Shown here piece by piece: positions 33,999 through 43,654 of a DNA stretch of 64,000 bases. The position numbers were made by a program, and so were the translations under genes. Under the pieces are notes generated by a model. The model made no database searches and was not told the DNA's origin. It saw nothing but the letters and a program-made list of their open reading frames with translations. Every line of letters begins with the position of its first letter. The first letter of the stretch is position 1. The DNA comes from an uncultured Arenicella sp. Lineage in GTDB: Bacteria > Pseudomonadota > Gammaproteobacteria > Arenicellales > Arenicellaceae. The stretch covers positions 62,001 through 126,000 of the forward strand of contig CALIVT010000001.1 in NCBI GenBank assembly GCA_938048185.1. Direction: 5' to 3'.

Positions 33999-36791
33999 CT
34001 ATTTATAGCTATCAAGCAGCTTCTGCACACTTCGATATTCATTGCGTAAGATAAACGTTTTTTCGATGTCCATGGTGCCTGGATACGTCAAGGGCACTAA
34101 GTTCTTAGACATCTCATTTCCAAGACGTGAGGATTTATGCCACCAAACATCTCCGTCCTCTGACATTTGAATACCGTCAATCGCATCATAAAAGTGTGTA
34201 AATTTATGAGTGAATGACAACAGAGCAGTGCGCGCTTTCTTTATTGTTACCCTTGGATTGTGTTGAAGATCGAATACATGCCCGAGCTCGTGTACCATTA
34301 TGTATAAGTATCGCGAGCGGTAGATTGATGCGTCGCTCAGACTCACATACATCTGACCTTGCCCACTGGTGAAGTTGGTGAACATATACCCATTTCCTCC
34401 GCTCATATGATGAGGGACAATCAATGCGATAACGTCCGCTTGACTGTCATTGGTTTGCTTTAAAAGACGTTGCAACACCGCAGAAGTGCCAAACGGTAAA
34501 TCTAAATACGGCTTCACCGAAAATTGTATGTCCATAAAAGGATACATCTGCAGCGTAATAACTCTAGCATCATCCAAATAGTTCTTAAGAAGCTCATCAA
34601 AACTGGCTCGGTTGAGCGATTTAAACTCGTCGTCTTTTTTCCCGAAGCCATCATACGCGTAGTTACCAGTCTCAGGTTTCAATGCAAACACATCCACGGT
34701 GATGGTCGGTGCCTTGTCCCATATTTTTGCTCGGCAGCCGGTGTAATACTTTTGTTCTTCTCCTTCATGATGGGTATCAACATGCAAATTGACCAAGCCG
34801 ACTGAACCCGGAGTAAACGGGAATTCAGCGGCTTCACTTTCGCGCAAAGCCTGTCTACTCCATCCGCTCATGAGGTCTGGGCGAGTAAATCTAAATGGTA
34901 ACTTTTTATCCGAGCCTGAGTGGACTACATCGGCGGTGAACTCGCGGTACTGAGCATCCACGTGCACATCATCTAACTTTGGCCAGGCCGCATAGATTCT
35001 CATCAAAGCAGGCTTCCCCTTGATTAAGGGCACATTTTTAACGGATTGATACACATCGCAACTGATGCCTTTTGAGCCATCATCTTGATCACCACGAGCA
35101 TTTTGAAAAGGCAGTTCGGTCCAAAACTTGGTTTCACTCCAGCCAGAGCCGTCTTCATCAATAATAAATTCACCGCTCGCAGACCGCACGCCGGTCTCGC
35201 CCACTTTTAAACGCATGCTGTAGCGCACGCCTTTGCGCAGAGCTGTACTGGGCACAAATTTAATCATCGAGTCAGTATTAACAAAGCGACCGGCTGCTTG
35301 TACAAACTCGCCTTTGTCATTTGGGTAGCCCAGTTGAAAGGTGTTAGTGTTAACACTGTCAGGCTGAAGGTCTTCGCTAAAATTTATTCTTACCCCGGGT
35401 CGATCCGTTGTCAGATGTTGCTGGCCTGCTGCCGGGTAGCGCTTGGTTTCAACAAAACTATGCTCCTGACAGGCAAAGCCTTTGGTGATCTCATCCATAA
35501 TCGCCCCACGGCTGCCCAAGTTTAGAGCAAAATCGCCCTTGGCCATAACCGTAACAAACTTATCAGGATCATCCGGGTGCCTACCTTGTAGAGTCGCCTG
35601 AATTGCGCCGAGTATGTAAGCGCCTTTTTTTAACGACAACTTGATCTCACCGCCGCTCATCCTCAAGTTTACCGGTTCGTCGAACACATGCATGGCACCA
35701 CCTAGGCCATTTTCTACGCTACCACCTTGCAGCTGAGTTTTACGAAACAAGTAGTTTTTCTTTCGTTTGTCGGAAAAAAAATGCAGGTCAAAACGCTGCT
35801 TGTCGCGCAAGCTAAAATTGATTGATTGTTCACCACTGCCTAGCTTAGGGAGCTTGCCCAAATCGACGATAAACGAACCATGCATCAATTGAGAATCGTC
35901 CCAGAAGTTCATCCAAAATTGGCAACGGCCGTGTTTCGTAGGCGCGAAAAACGTACTCATTGCAATGCGTCTTGCATCAGCCGTAACACGACCTCTTACA
36001 TTGCCTATAATAGTCAGGTTAACCTTATCGGCAATCACGTCCGGGGGCACTAAGTTGTCGGTATCAATTGTATTCCGGACTGTTTGCTCGTTGTCTTCGC
36101 CTTTGGCAATGACCTTAATTTTTCTATTACTCGTTCTTGACGCACCGTACGCATTCACTATTTTAAGTGATGTTGTATAGCTCCCCGTTTTAGAATAATT
36201 GTGTGTCACCTCAAACAAGTCGGTTCCAGAGCGTGTATTGCCATCGCCGAAGTCCCACTCAAACTCCACTGGCTCATACTGCCAATCAAGGTCTCGACCA
36301 ACGAAGGCGGCGGTGAAGCTTACTAGGCTCGGTTGGTCAGCGTCTCGCACGATTACTGAAGAAATCAACGACGGGGTTAAAGCGTTAATCGAAATCGGTT
36401 TGCTGGCGGTTTCAAATACGCGACCTTGTTCGTCAAATAATTCGACCTTAACCACATAGTCACCGGCTTTGCGGTAAACATGAGCGGCCTGAAGTTTGTC
36501 TTTTCGTTCGACCGGCTCGCTGCCATCACCAAAGTTCCACACCATAGTGGTTTCTTGTTCACGATGATATATTCCTTCAATCCCAGTGCGATACAGAGCT
36601 GGAAACGGCGGAGTATACCCTTCGCGATTTGCTCTTGGCTGCGGATCAAAATCTTGGATCGTAAATACCTGCCTGTTCCCTACGTTACTGGAGCTATTGC
36701 TAATAATCTCTAATGCCTGAACATGCGTGCTTGGCGCAATAACACACACCATTACCAGTAACGAACACAATACTTTCTTCATCCTTTTCAT
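33999..36791 (-). CDS. exported PKD-domain zinc metalloprotease
   Basis: A 930-residue exported protein with a Sec signal ending HVQA. Two PKD domains (about 75-140 and 155-235; WNFGDGSEPVERKDK and WDFGDGNTRSGTD) are followed by a beta-rich region and a bacterial Ig-like (Big_5) segment, VRINFSEDLQPDSVNTNTF. The C-terminal protease has HELGHVFDLQH (834-844), a zinc-binding HExxHxxxxxH with Glu835 as catalytic base. The target is unknown but it should act outside the cell. It runs against its neighbours, and is the largest gene of the 10-kb insert. Confidence 0.88.
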   Translation of the reverse strand: MKRMKKVLCSLLVMVCVIAPSTHVQALEIISNSSSNVGNRQVFTIQDFDPQPRANREGYTPPFPALYRTGIEGIYHREQETTMVWNFGDGSEPVERKDKLQAAHVYRKAGDYVVKVELFDEQGRVFETASKPISINALTPSLISSVIVRDADQPSLVSFTAAFVGRDLDWQYEPVEFEWDFGDGNTRSGTDLFEVTHNYSKTGSYTTSLKIVNAYGASRTSNRKIKVIAKGEDNEQTVRNTIDTDNLVPPDVIADKVNLTIIGNVRGRVTADARRIAMSTFFAPTKHGRCQFWMNFWDDSQLMHGSFIVDLGKLPKLGSGEQSINFSLRDKQRFDLHFFSDKRKKNYLFRKTQLQGGSVENGLGGAMHVFDEPVNLRMSGGEIKLSLKKGAYILGAIQATLQGRHPDDPDKFVTVMAKGDFALNLGSRGAIMDEITKGFACQEHSFVETKRYPAAGQQHLTTDRPGVRINFSEDLQPDSVNTNTFQLGYPNDKGEFVQAAGRFVNTDSMIKFVPSTALRKGVRYSMRLKVGETGVRSASGEFIIDEDGSGWSETKFWTELPFQNARGDQDDGSKGISCDVYQSVKNVPLIKGKPALMRIYAAWPKLDDVHVDAQYREFTADVVHSGSDKKLPFRFTRPDLMSGWSRQALRESEAAEFPFTPGSVGLVNLHVDTHHEGEEQKYYTGCRAKIWDKAPTITVDVFALKPETGNYAYDGFGKKDDEFKSLNRASFDELLKNYLDDARVITLQMYPFMDIQFSVKPYLDLPFGTSAVLQRLLKQTNDSQADVIALIVPHHMSGGNGYMFTNFTSGQGQMYVSLSDASIYRSRYLYIMVHELGHVFDLQHNPRVTIKKARTALLSFTHKFTHFYDAIDGIQMSEDGDVWWHKSSRLGNEMSKNLVPLTYPGTMDIEKTFILRNEYRSVQKLLDSYK

Positions 36792-36911
36792 TGCTATTGC
36801 GATTACCGCTACCGATTATCTATAGTTATACAGTCTTGAACGTTGAGACAGTCTTGAACCTTGAGACAGTCTTGAACTCTTTAGAGAGTCATAAAATTTT
36901 TAGAAAAACCT

Positions 36912-37424
36912 TCACTCACACTCAAAGTAACCGATAAAATCCAACGGCTTTTCGGCAGCACTGCCCTCAGCCGGTTTCATTCCCAGAAGAAAGTTTGGTT
37001 TTTCAGAAGTCCAGCCATCACCCTCCATAAACGGCCCAACCACCTCGAACGTTTTACCATTACCAATGTGCGCGCTAAATGTGCTCTCTTGCATGGTGCC
37101 GCTAATTTTGAGCCAAGGGCCGTTTTTATCCTCGCTTTCATAAGCCTCTAGTTCTAGAGTCGGGTCTTGCTCCGTTGGGACTCGGCATGTCACCACATGC
37201 TTAAGCATGTGCAAGCCTTGGCGACCGGGTTGTGACATATCGACCCAATTAAAACCGACTTCTTTGGATGCAACATGATCGAACGCACTGTTTTTCTCAA
37301 CATTGCTAGACATTTTGTCAACTGATGTCGCCGATGGTTGACCATTAGCCGCGTCATTACCAGAACCACAGCCGCCCAACCCTAGACACACCACTATGAT
37401 TACAATATTCTTAAATCTGGTCAT
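36912..37424 (-). CDS. putative lipoprotein
   Basis: A 170-residue lipoprotein with the lipobox L-G-G-C (Cys19). After a disordered Ser/Asn linker comes a compact domain with one Cys in HVVTCRVP and another at the penultimate position (FECE). The lipoprotein at 42786-43253 shows the same layout (HVICQPP and TCE), so they are likely distant relatives with a conserved disulfide. Function unknown. It is upstream of the metalloprotease gene on the same strand, 120 bp away. Confidence 0.8.
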   Translation of the reverse strand: MTRFKNIVIIVVCLGLGGCGSGNDAANGQPSATSVDKMSSNVEKNSAFDHVASKEVGFNWVDMSQPGRQGLHMLKHVVTCRVPTEQDPTLELEAYESEDKNGPWLKISGTMQESTFSAHIGNGKTFEVVGPFMEGDGWTSEKPNFLLGMKPAEGSAAEKPLDFIGYFECE

Positions 37425-37578
37425 TTAGCACACCCTTTGTTTGGTAATTATTAGCTCCGTAAAAACAGCTTACACAGCAATGCAAATCAGAGATTGTAAA
37501 TTTCGGACATGGAGAGACAACTCATTGTTGTTAAAGGGCCACTGACCGTTAAGAAAAACAACACCCGAAGAGGTTTGG

Positions 37579-38439
37579 TTGGAAAAAAACATATACCAAG
37601 TCGTTGCTCCGCCGCCAGCGCTTCACCGCTACATTCGCTCTTATCTAATAGCGGACTCAGCTAACTCTGAGCTATTGAAAATGCCGGTGCCTCCGACCGG
37701 GTATTGTTATTTTGGTTGGCTGCTCCCTGATTGTGATATGGCCGCAACAGAATTTGGTGGAACCCGTCTCGAGCTGCGTGGCTCTACAACGCATTTATCC
37801 GGTCAAGTCGGTGACGATGATATTACGATCGAATTTCACGGTGCCATTCGGCATATATTAGCGGAGTTTACCGCCACCGGTTTTTACGAACTGTTCGGCC
37901 TTAGCCCCGAGCCTTGGACCAATGTCTGTGCATTTGGAAACTCAGTCTGCACCGCCATAGCTAGCGCTGAATCAAGCCTATTTAATGACAGCGCTAATTT
38001 TTCACTCGATGATATTGAGTCACACATCGAACTGTTTTCATCGGTCTTGTGTGCGCAGTCAGCGCACGCTATTTCGGCCCCAGACTATATTTCACAAGCG
38101 GTTAACGAAATAGAACAGTGCAACGGAGTCATTAAGTTATCCGAACTCGCTGAGAAGCTAGCGATTTCCTCACGCCAGCTTAATCGTAAGTTCACCGATA
38201 TTGTCGGCATTTCACCTAAGTACTTTGCGCGTATCTTGCAAGTTAACCGCGTAGTGCGTGCCATGCTTGAAAACGACACCGCCTACTTTGCCGATGTCGC
38301 TCAAGCCTACGGTTTTTACGATCAATCTCACTTGATCAATACGGCAAAAAGCTTTCTTGGTACAACGCCCAGCAAATTTTTGCAAAGCGACGAAGACATT
38401 CTGTTTACTTTTTTAGGTAAGTCGCGAAAAGCCGGTTAG
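37579..38439 (+). CDS. AraC-family transcriptional regulator
   Basis: A 286-residue regulator. The N-terminal domain (PPPALHRYIRSYLIADS) is of the DUF6597 type found in AraC proteins. The C-terminal double helix-turn-helix (about 175-275) reads ELAEKLAISSRQLNRKFTDI and VAQAYGFYDQSHLINTAKSF. The start is TTG at 37579, with a GAAGAGG ribosome site eight bases upstream. The first ATG would remove the conserved N-terminal residues. It may control the divergent lipoprotein/metalloprotease genes or the beta-helix genes downstream. Confidence 0.88.
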   Translation: MEKNIYQVVAPPPALHRYIRSYLIADSANSELLKMPVPPTGYCYFGWLLPDCDMAATEFGGTRLELRGSTTHLSGQVGDDDITIEFHGAIRHILAEFTATGFYELFGLSPEPWTNVCAFGNSVCTAIASAESSLFNDSANFSLDDIESHIELFSSVLCAQSAHAISAPDYISQAVNEIEQCNGVIKLSELAEKLAISSRQLNRKFTDIVGISPKYFARILQVNRVVRAMLENDTAYFADVAQAYGFYDQSHLINTAKSFLGTTPSKFLQSDEDILFTFLGKSRKAG

Positions 38440-38581
38440 GCAAACGTAAAAATTCAGACAGTCAGTTTTTGCTCATTAATGCTGTGGGCAAAAGAAACAC
38501 GGCATGTCCGATTTTTCCAATCTTATTCGCGACCCTTTTATTAATCTCTCTACTTAAAGGAATAAGTCGGGGTTTTACAGC

Positions 38582-39157
38582 ATGAAAAAAACAGCAGTCA
38601 TTGTGCTCACTTGTTGTTCGCTTGGCGCATTCAATAGCGCCAACGCCGAATCGCAATTTGAATACACCATCATTAACGACACCCTAAATGTGTCTGAAAA
38701 GGGAACCGCCATGGGCTTTCGTGGCGCTAGCGGCAACAACCAGCCCTGTGCAATTTCAATTGTGCTTGGTAACCCTAAGCTTAGCCCAAACAAGCTTAAT
38801 CTGGAATTCAAATACTCGGACGAAGCTGGCTTGCAATCAGGCGACTACCCAATTAACCCAGATGCACAAGTGAGCTCCAGTTGGTTTGCGAAAAACCAGC
38901 GCCAGGTGCGCGCAGTATTTTACCCAACCGGTAGCCATAAAAAAACACTGGCTAAGATGCAAGCCATTGATGGCAGCCTCAGCATCGATCGAGATGGCCT
39001 AGAGTTGAGCGGCCAGTTTCAAGGCACGTTGGCCGAGGTAGGCGTGACCGCCTTTGGCAAACCCACATACAAAAACAAAGCCAAAGTCACGGCCTCGTTC
39101 AAACACCAACTGGTGAAAGGCATGAAAGATTTTAACAACGCCTATTTGTGTAAATAA
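38582..39157 (+). CDS. exported protein of unknown function
   Basis: A 191-residue product with a signal peptide ending NSANA. The mature protein is beta-rich with one Cys in NQPCAISIVLG and one at the penultimate position (YLCK), a layout like that of the two lipoproteins at 36912 and 42786, which may be remote relatives. The family is not recognised. Confidence 0.75.
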   Translation: MKKTAVIVLTCCSLGAFNSANAESQFEYTIINDTLNVSEKGTAMGFRGASGNNQPCAISIVLGNPKLSPNKLNLEFKYSDEAGLQSGDYPINPDAQVSSSWFAKNQRQVRAVFYPTGSHKKTLAKMQAIDGSLSIDRDGLELSGQFQGTLAEVGVTAFGKPTYKNKAKVTASFKHQLVKGMKDFNNAYLCK

Positions 39158-39213
39158 GTGAACACACATCATCTGCGCACTTGAGCAAAACAAACGATAA
39201 CCACACCCCTGCC

Positions 39214-40827
39214 ATGCAACACAACCAACAACACTCTAGTCGCAAGAGGCCGCTTCGGCGTAAACCGATTGCGTTAATGGTGAAAGCCAGTTTGTTCGGC
39301 ATTGGCCTGGCGCACGCCAGCGCTCACGCCGCCACCTTGATTGTGACTTCAAACTCAGATAACGGCAGCGGTGGCTGCACGCTTCGAGAAGCGCTGAATT
39401 CGGTCAACGCTGGCGCAGCCATGGGCGGCTGCGTGGATATATTGCCACCGCCTCAACCACCGCTCACCAGCAATTTTGGTATTAACGACACGGTGATCAT
39501 TGGCAATACACTGGCCAGTGACACAATCACATTAAACGGTTCAGAACTGGAGGTCACCAGAGCGGTGACGGTTAATGGATATGAGGGGTTTACGATAACC
39601 GGTGATCCAGATTCTAGTGTCATTTCTGTTCAAGGCGCGGGATTTATTCTTAACAATACAATTATCACTGGTGGTTCTGCGGGTATCGTGGCTGATAGCA
39701 GCAATGTGCGTTTAAATAATTGTTTAATTTCTAATAACGAAGAGGCCGCTTACAACACTGGTGGAGGAATACGCTCTCGTGACGGCTCACTCACGATAGA
39801 GAATTCGTCTATCACAAATAATTCGGGGTACCTTGGTGGTGGACTTTACTCATATAATGACAGAGTTACCATAGTTGACTCTAGCATTGACAATAATATA
39901 GGTGTTAACACAGGTGGCATTAGTGCAGTTGTTGGAGCTCCACTAACGATTATCAACTCATCGGTTAGCGGCAACTCCGGTGTCGGCAGAGCGGGCGGGA
40001 TTTCTACGGGCAATCAAAACCTTATTTTAACAAATACAACAATAGCCAATAATGTTTCAAGTAACTTCGGCGCAGGCGGTATTCGAGTTAGCGGTGCGAC
40101 ACTTACGTTAAACGACTCGACTGTCTCCAACAATCGCACTTCGGCCACGTTAGAAGGCGGCGGGATCAGCTTACGATACGATGCAATTTTGGAGGGTGCG
40201 AATAGTACAATCAGCGGCAATACAAATGGGGGGTCTGGGGGCGGTATACGTGCTGATGGCTATGCCTCCACAGTAACAATAGATATCCGCAATTTCACTT
40301 TAGAGGGAAATAAGGCAGGAAGTTCTGGCGGTGGTGGAATTAGCGCGATCAACGCTAACGTAAGGCTGCGCAATACTACTGTCGCAAACAGCCAAGCCGA
40401 CGCTGCCTTAGGCGCGGGACTAAACTTAACTAACAGCGCATTACGCCTGGATAACTCGATAATCGCCAATTCAAATGGAGGTGGCGAATGTTTAGTCAAC
40501 GGCGGTTCAATCATTACCGACTCGGCGACCATTGTGCAAGACGGCTCGTGCAATAGCCAACGCGCAATTGACCCGCAACTGGGGCCGCTGGCCGATAACG
40601 GCGGCAGTACCCTAACCATGGCCTTAAAACCCAATAGCCCCGCGCGTAACACTGGCATTTTAGCGAGCTGCGAAGTGCGCGACCAACGTGGCCAGTTACG
40701 TGATAACGGCGACGGCGCTTGCGATGTTGGCGCCATTGAATTTAATCAAAATGATGATTTTGGTGAGCAAGATAGCTTTTTTGTGATTCCGCTCAAAAAC
40801 AATAAAGCCGTGGTGGTTCCGCTTTAA
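39214..40827 (+). CDS. CSLREA/choice-of-anchor-Q beta-helix surface protein with hairpin tag
   Basis: A 537-residue exported protein. A long basic N-terminus precedes the signal core and the cleavage region SAHAA. The ATG at 39214 is preferred to TTG at 39181. The CSLREA domain (GGCTLREALNSVNAG) is followed by a right-handed parallel beta-helix with many turns of the form I-x-N-S-x-[IV]-x-N-N, and by the anchor-Q end (GPLADNGGSTLTMALKPNSP, VRDQRGQLRDNG). The final residues are DSFFVIPLKNNKAVVVPL. No LPxTG, PEP-CTERM or GlyGly-CTERM motif is present; the hairpin tag takes that place. Probably an adhesin or glycan-binding protein. Confidence 0.88.
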   Translation: MQHNQQHSSRKRPLRRKPIALMVKASLFGIGLAHASAHAATLIVTSNSDNGSGGCTLREALNSVNAGAAMGGCVDILPPPQPPLTSNFGINDTVIIGNTLASDTITLNGSELEVTRAVTVNGYEGFTITGDPDSSVISVQGAGFILNNTIITGGSAGIVADSSNVRLNNCLISNNEEAAYNTGGGIRSRDGSLTIENSSITNNSGYLGGGLYSYNDRVTIVDSSIDNNIGVNTGGISAVVGAPLTIINSSVSGNSGVGRAGGISTGNQNLILTNTTIANNVSSNFGAGGIRVSGATLTLNDSTVSNNRTSATLEGGGISLRYDAILEGANSTISGNTNGGSGGGIRADGYASTVTIDIRNFTLEGNKAGSSGGGGISAINANVRLRNTTVANSQADAALGAGLNLTNSALRLDNSIIANSNGGGECLVNGGSIITDSATIVQDGSCNSQRAIDPQLGPLADNGGSTLTMALKPNSPARNTGILASCEVRDQRGQLRDNGDGACDVGAIEFNQNDDFGEQDSFFVIPLKNNKAVVVPL

Positions 40828-40886
40828 TGTGCCTCGCGGCTTTCACCACGCTTGCTTACCCACATTGATATAAGCACTAGCTTCGC

Positions 40887-42725
40887 ATGCAGACTCATTC
40901 TAAGAAATCAAAAATCACTCTGGCAATACAAGCCAGCCTCATTGGCCTTAGTTTTCAGGCGCCACTCAATGCGGCTACCATTGAAGTCGAATCTGTTGGT
41001 GATAATAGCCTGAGTGATTGCACTTTGCGTGAGGCTCTGACCTCAATCAATGCAGGGAGCGGCATTGGCGGCTGCTCTAATAGTAGCCTCAATGATTTTG
41101 GTGTAGAAGACTCAGTGGTGTTCTCAAACAACTTAGCTAGCAATACCATTGTGCTTGCAAATGGCGATATTATTATTGGCCAAGACGTCTCTATTGAAGG
41201 CAATGCCAACAACATCGTCATTGACGCCGTCAATCAATCACAAATTTTCACGATTAATAATTCACTGGTATCGATTGATAGACTCACGCTGCGTAACGGC
41301 AACGCCACCGAGGCACCTTACCTAGGTGGCGCGATTGACGCCATCGGTAGCACATTGACAGTGACTGACTCAGTATTGTCAAACAACACTGCACAAAGTG
41401 GTGGGGCGATTAGTCTTAGAAGCAGTTCGCTGGTTCTGACCAACAGTGAATTAAGCTCTAACAGCGCAACTCAAGATGGTGGTGGCATTAGTTTGGCGGC
41501 CAATATTTCGGGTGGCAGCGAAGCAACCATTACTGGCGGAACGTTCTCCGATAATACCGCAGGCGGCTATGGTGGAGGGGCAATCAATGCCTACTACTAC
41601 GCTAGCTTGTCTATCACCGGCAGCACATTCAACCGAAACATAGCCACCGGCTCTGGCCTGGGTGGCAATGGCGGCGCGCTTCGCAGTGTGGCAAGCAAAG
41701 CGACCATTGCCGACAGTGTGTTTACTGCTAACTCAGCCACATCACGCGGTGGCGCTATAAACGCAGACAGCGGCAACTATAGTTACAATGCGCTTGATAT
41801 CAGCGGCACGACGCTCTCAAACAATAGCAGTTCGCAAGGCGGCGCGTTACGCATACGGCTAGAGAACGTGGCCGTTACGCTCGACGATATGACGATCAAT
41901 GATAATTCAGCGGCTTTCGCTGCTGCGATGTTTGCGTCTGACAGTGATATTGCAATCACAGACAGCGAGGTCTTTGACAACTCAGCATCCAACTTTGCTG
42001 GCGCACTGCAGTTTTCTGACACCACGGCAAGTATTGAACGAAGCAGTATCTACGGTAATCTTGCAAGCCGTGCTGGCGCTATTTTGTTGAGTTCGGGCAG
42101 CACACTCGACCTAACCGCAAGTACCATCAACGCAAACTCGGTGACCGAAGTTGCAGGTGGCTTATCGCTGGGCTTGGGTACAAGCGCAAACATTATTAAC
42201 AGCACAATATCGGGTAATTCGGCCACCGATACCGGTGGCGGAATTAATAGCGGCTTTGCCACTTTAACGTTAACAAACACCACGCTTGCTGATAACAGCG
42301 CGGCAACCGCTGCGGGCCTGAATAACGACAATAGCAACATCACTATTGTCAACAGTATTTTAGCTAACTCGTCGACAGGCTCAGATTGTGCTGGTACCGC
42401 CGTGGTATCTGATACGCAAAGCATTATCGAGCAAGATGACTGCTTGAGTGGCGCGCGCACGATTGACCCAGGCCTGTTGCCACTTGCTGACAACGGCGGT
42501 GCAACCAAAACCCATGCGCTAACGACCAACAGTGAAGCGCTTAACAGCGGCGACAACGCAAACTGTGAAGCGCTTGATCAGCGCGAAAAGCCGCGCAGCG
42601 ATGGCCGTTGTGATGTGGGGGCTTTCGAATTACAACCCGACGATGATGTAGACCCTGAAACTGACGACACCTCATTCATTGTAATACCACTGCCTAGCGG
42701 AAAAGCCGTTGTTATTCCAAACTGA
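40887..42725 (+). CDS. CSLREA/choice-of-anchor-Q beta-helix surface protein, paralogue
   Basis: A 612-residue paralogue of the upstream gene, 59 bp away. Signal peptide to about residue 30 (APLNAA), CSLREA domain SDCTLREALTSINAG, then about 20 beta-helix turns such as DSVLSNNTAQSGGAISLRSS, and the anchor-Q end (PLADNGGATKTHALTTNSE, CDVGAFELQ). The tail is acidic (PDDDVDPETDDT) and ends SFIVIPLPSGKAVVIPN, the tag with a terminal Asn instead of Leu. Both intact genes probably form one transcription unit. Confidence 0.88.
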   Translation: MQTHSKKSKITLAIQASLIGLSFQAPLNAATIEVESVGDNSLSDCTLREALTSINAGSGIGGCSNSSLNDFGVEDSVVFSNNLASNTIVLANGDIIIGQDVSIEGNANNIVIDAVNQSQIFTINNSLVSIDRLTLRNGNATEAPYLGGAIDAIGSTLTVTDSVLSNNTAQSGGAISLRSSSLVLTNSELSSNSATQDGGGISLAANISGGSEATITGGTFSDNTAGGYGGGAINAYYYASLSITGSTFNRNIATGSGLGGNGGALRSVASKATIADSVFTANSATSRGGAINADSGNYSYNALDISGTTLSNNSSSQGGALRIRLENVAVTLDDMTINDNSAAFAAAMFASDSDIAITDSEVFDNSASNFAGALQFSDTTASIERSSIYGNLASRAGAILLSSGSTLDLTASTINANSVTEVAGGLSLGLGTSANIINSTISGNSATDTGGGINSGFATLTLTNTTLADNSAATAAGLNNDNSNITIVNSILANSSTGSDCAGTAVVSDTQSIIEQDDCLSGARTIDPGLLPLADNGGATKTHALTTNSEALNSGDNANCEALDQREKPRSDGRCDVGAFELQPDDDVDPETDDTSFIVIPLPSGKAVVIPN

Positions 42726-42785
42726 AATTTGCTCACGGTTTTTATACTTAGCTCGCAAAGCATTCATTTAACTAAGGTACCTACT

Positions 42786-43253
42786 ATGCGTTTACGTTCT
42801 TACATCTTTATATTGATACTAGTGTGCTGGCAGCTAACAGCCTGCACAGAAAACACTCAACAAGAGAACCAAAGTGCTACCTCGAATCGCTCTGACTCCA
42901 AACAGTTTGCCACTATTTCTATTGACGATAAACAGTACACGCTGCCGCACGTTATCTGCCAACCACCTCATCCGCAAACCAAGGCGTATACGGTGATGGC
43001 ATCAGAGATTGAAGGTGATGTCGTTGAAGGCGCTTCATTTCGCTCGTTTGGCACACCAAACTATTCAACCATGGTGTTTTCAACCGGCATAAAAATGGAC
43101 AGCGATGGCTATAATATAAGCCCAGTCTATAACGCACAGGGTCAGGTAAGCTACGTTGATAATAGTTACCGTTTCTCTGGTGAATTTGAAAAAGTAGTTC
43201 ACGGCGACACACCTAAAACACTCAAGGGAAGCGCTCAAGTGACTTGCGAGTAA
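42786..43253 (+). CDS. putative lipoprotein
   Basis: A 155-residue lipoprotein. The ATG at 42786 follows an AAGG site and gives the lipobox L-T-A-C (Cys20). The mature part has a Cys in LPHVICQPP and ends QVTCE, like the lipoprotein at 36912. The longer frame from 42729 is not used because it has no signal. Function unknown. Confidence 0.8.
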   Translation: MRLRSYIFILILVCWQLTACTENTQQENQSATSNRSDSKQFATISIDDKQYTLPHVICQPPHPQTKAYTVMASEIEGDVVEGASFRSFGTPNYSTMVFSTGIKMDSDGYNISPVYNAQGQVSYVDNSYRFSGEFEKVVHGDTPKTLKGSAQVTCE

Positions 43254-43654
43254 ATCCAATGCTATCCATTTTTTTATGTTGCTAGTAATATAAACCCACG
43301 TCGGACAAACGTGATCTAGCCTTTGTTGGTTTGTCACCAGTTAGACTGCACTTAAAAAATCACTATCTAAGGCTGCTAGTTGTATTAACAATATACGACA
43401 GACACACAAGCCACAACAATGGCGGCTAATATCCTCGTGTGTTGCTGATCGATGGAGTGATAAATAGGGTCTTTGATTTATGATTACACTAAGACGGTGC
43501 GGCTTTTTCAGGGTTTGCCCTTCGTGTTGAATGCGCCGCCTAGGATGTTATTTTGAAATTCATTTTGTGAGATTTGGTCGCTAAATTAAATCAATTTATG
43601 CTGAGTAGGGATGTAACCCGGTTTATTACTCAACTCTCTGGAAATTCCGGGAGT
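43254..43654. other. intergenic region with a truncated spacer repeat
   Basis: No gene is supported in these 400 bp. The right part holds spacer repeat copy 4 (43520-43581). The first 250 bp is unremarkable. Confidence 0.6.
43520..43581. repeat. right part of the spacer repeat, copy 4 (truncated)
   Basis: The last 60 bases of the repeat, from CTTCGTGTTGAATGCG to TGTGAGATTTGGT, essentially identical to copy 2. It is followed at 43655 by an AbiEii 3' fragment, the same order as copy 2 and abiEii. Together with copy 3 it would make most of one complete repeat. Confidence 0.88.
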
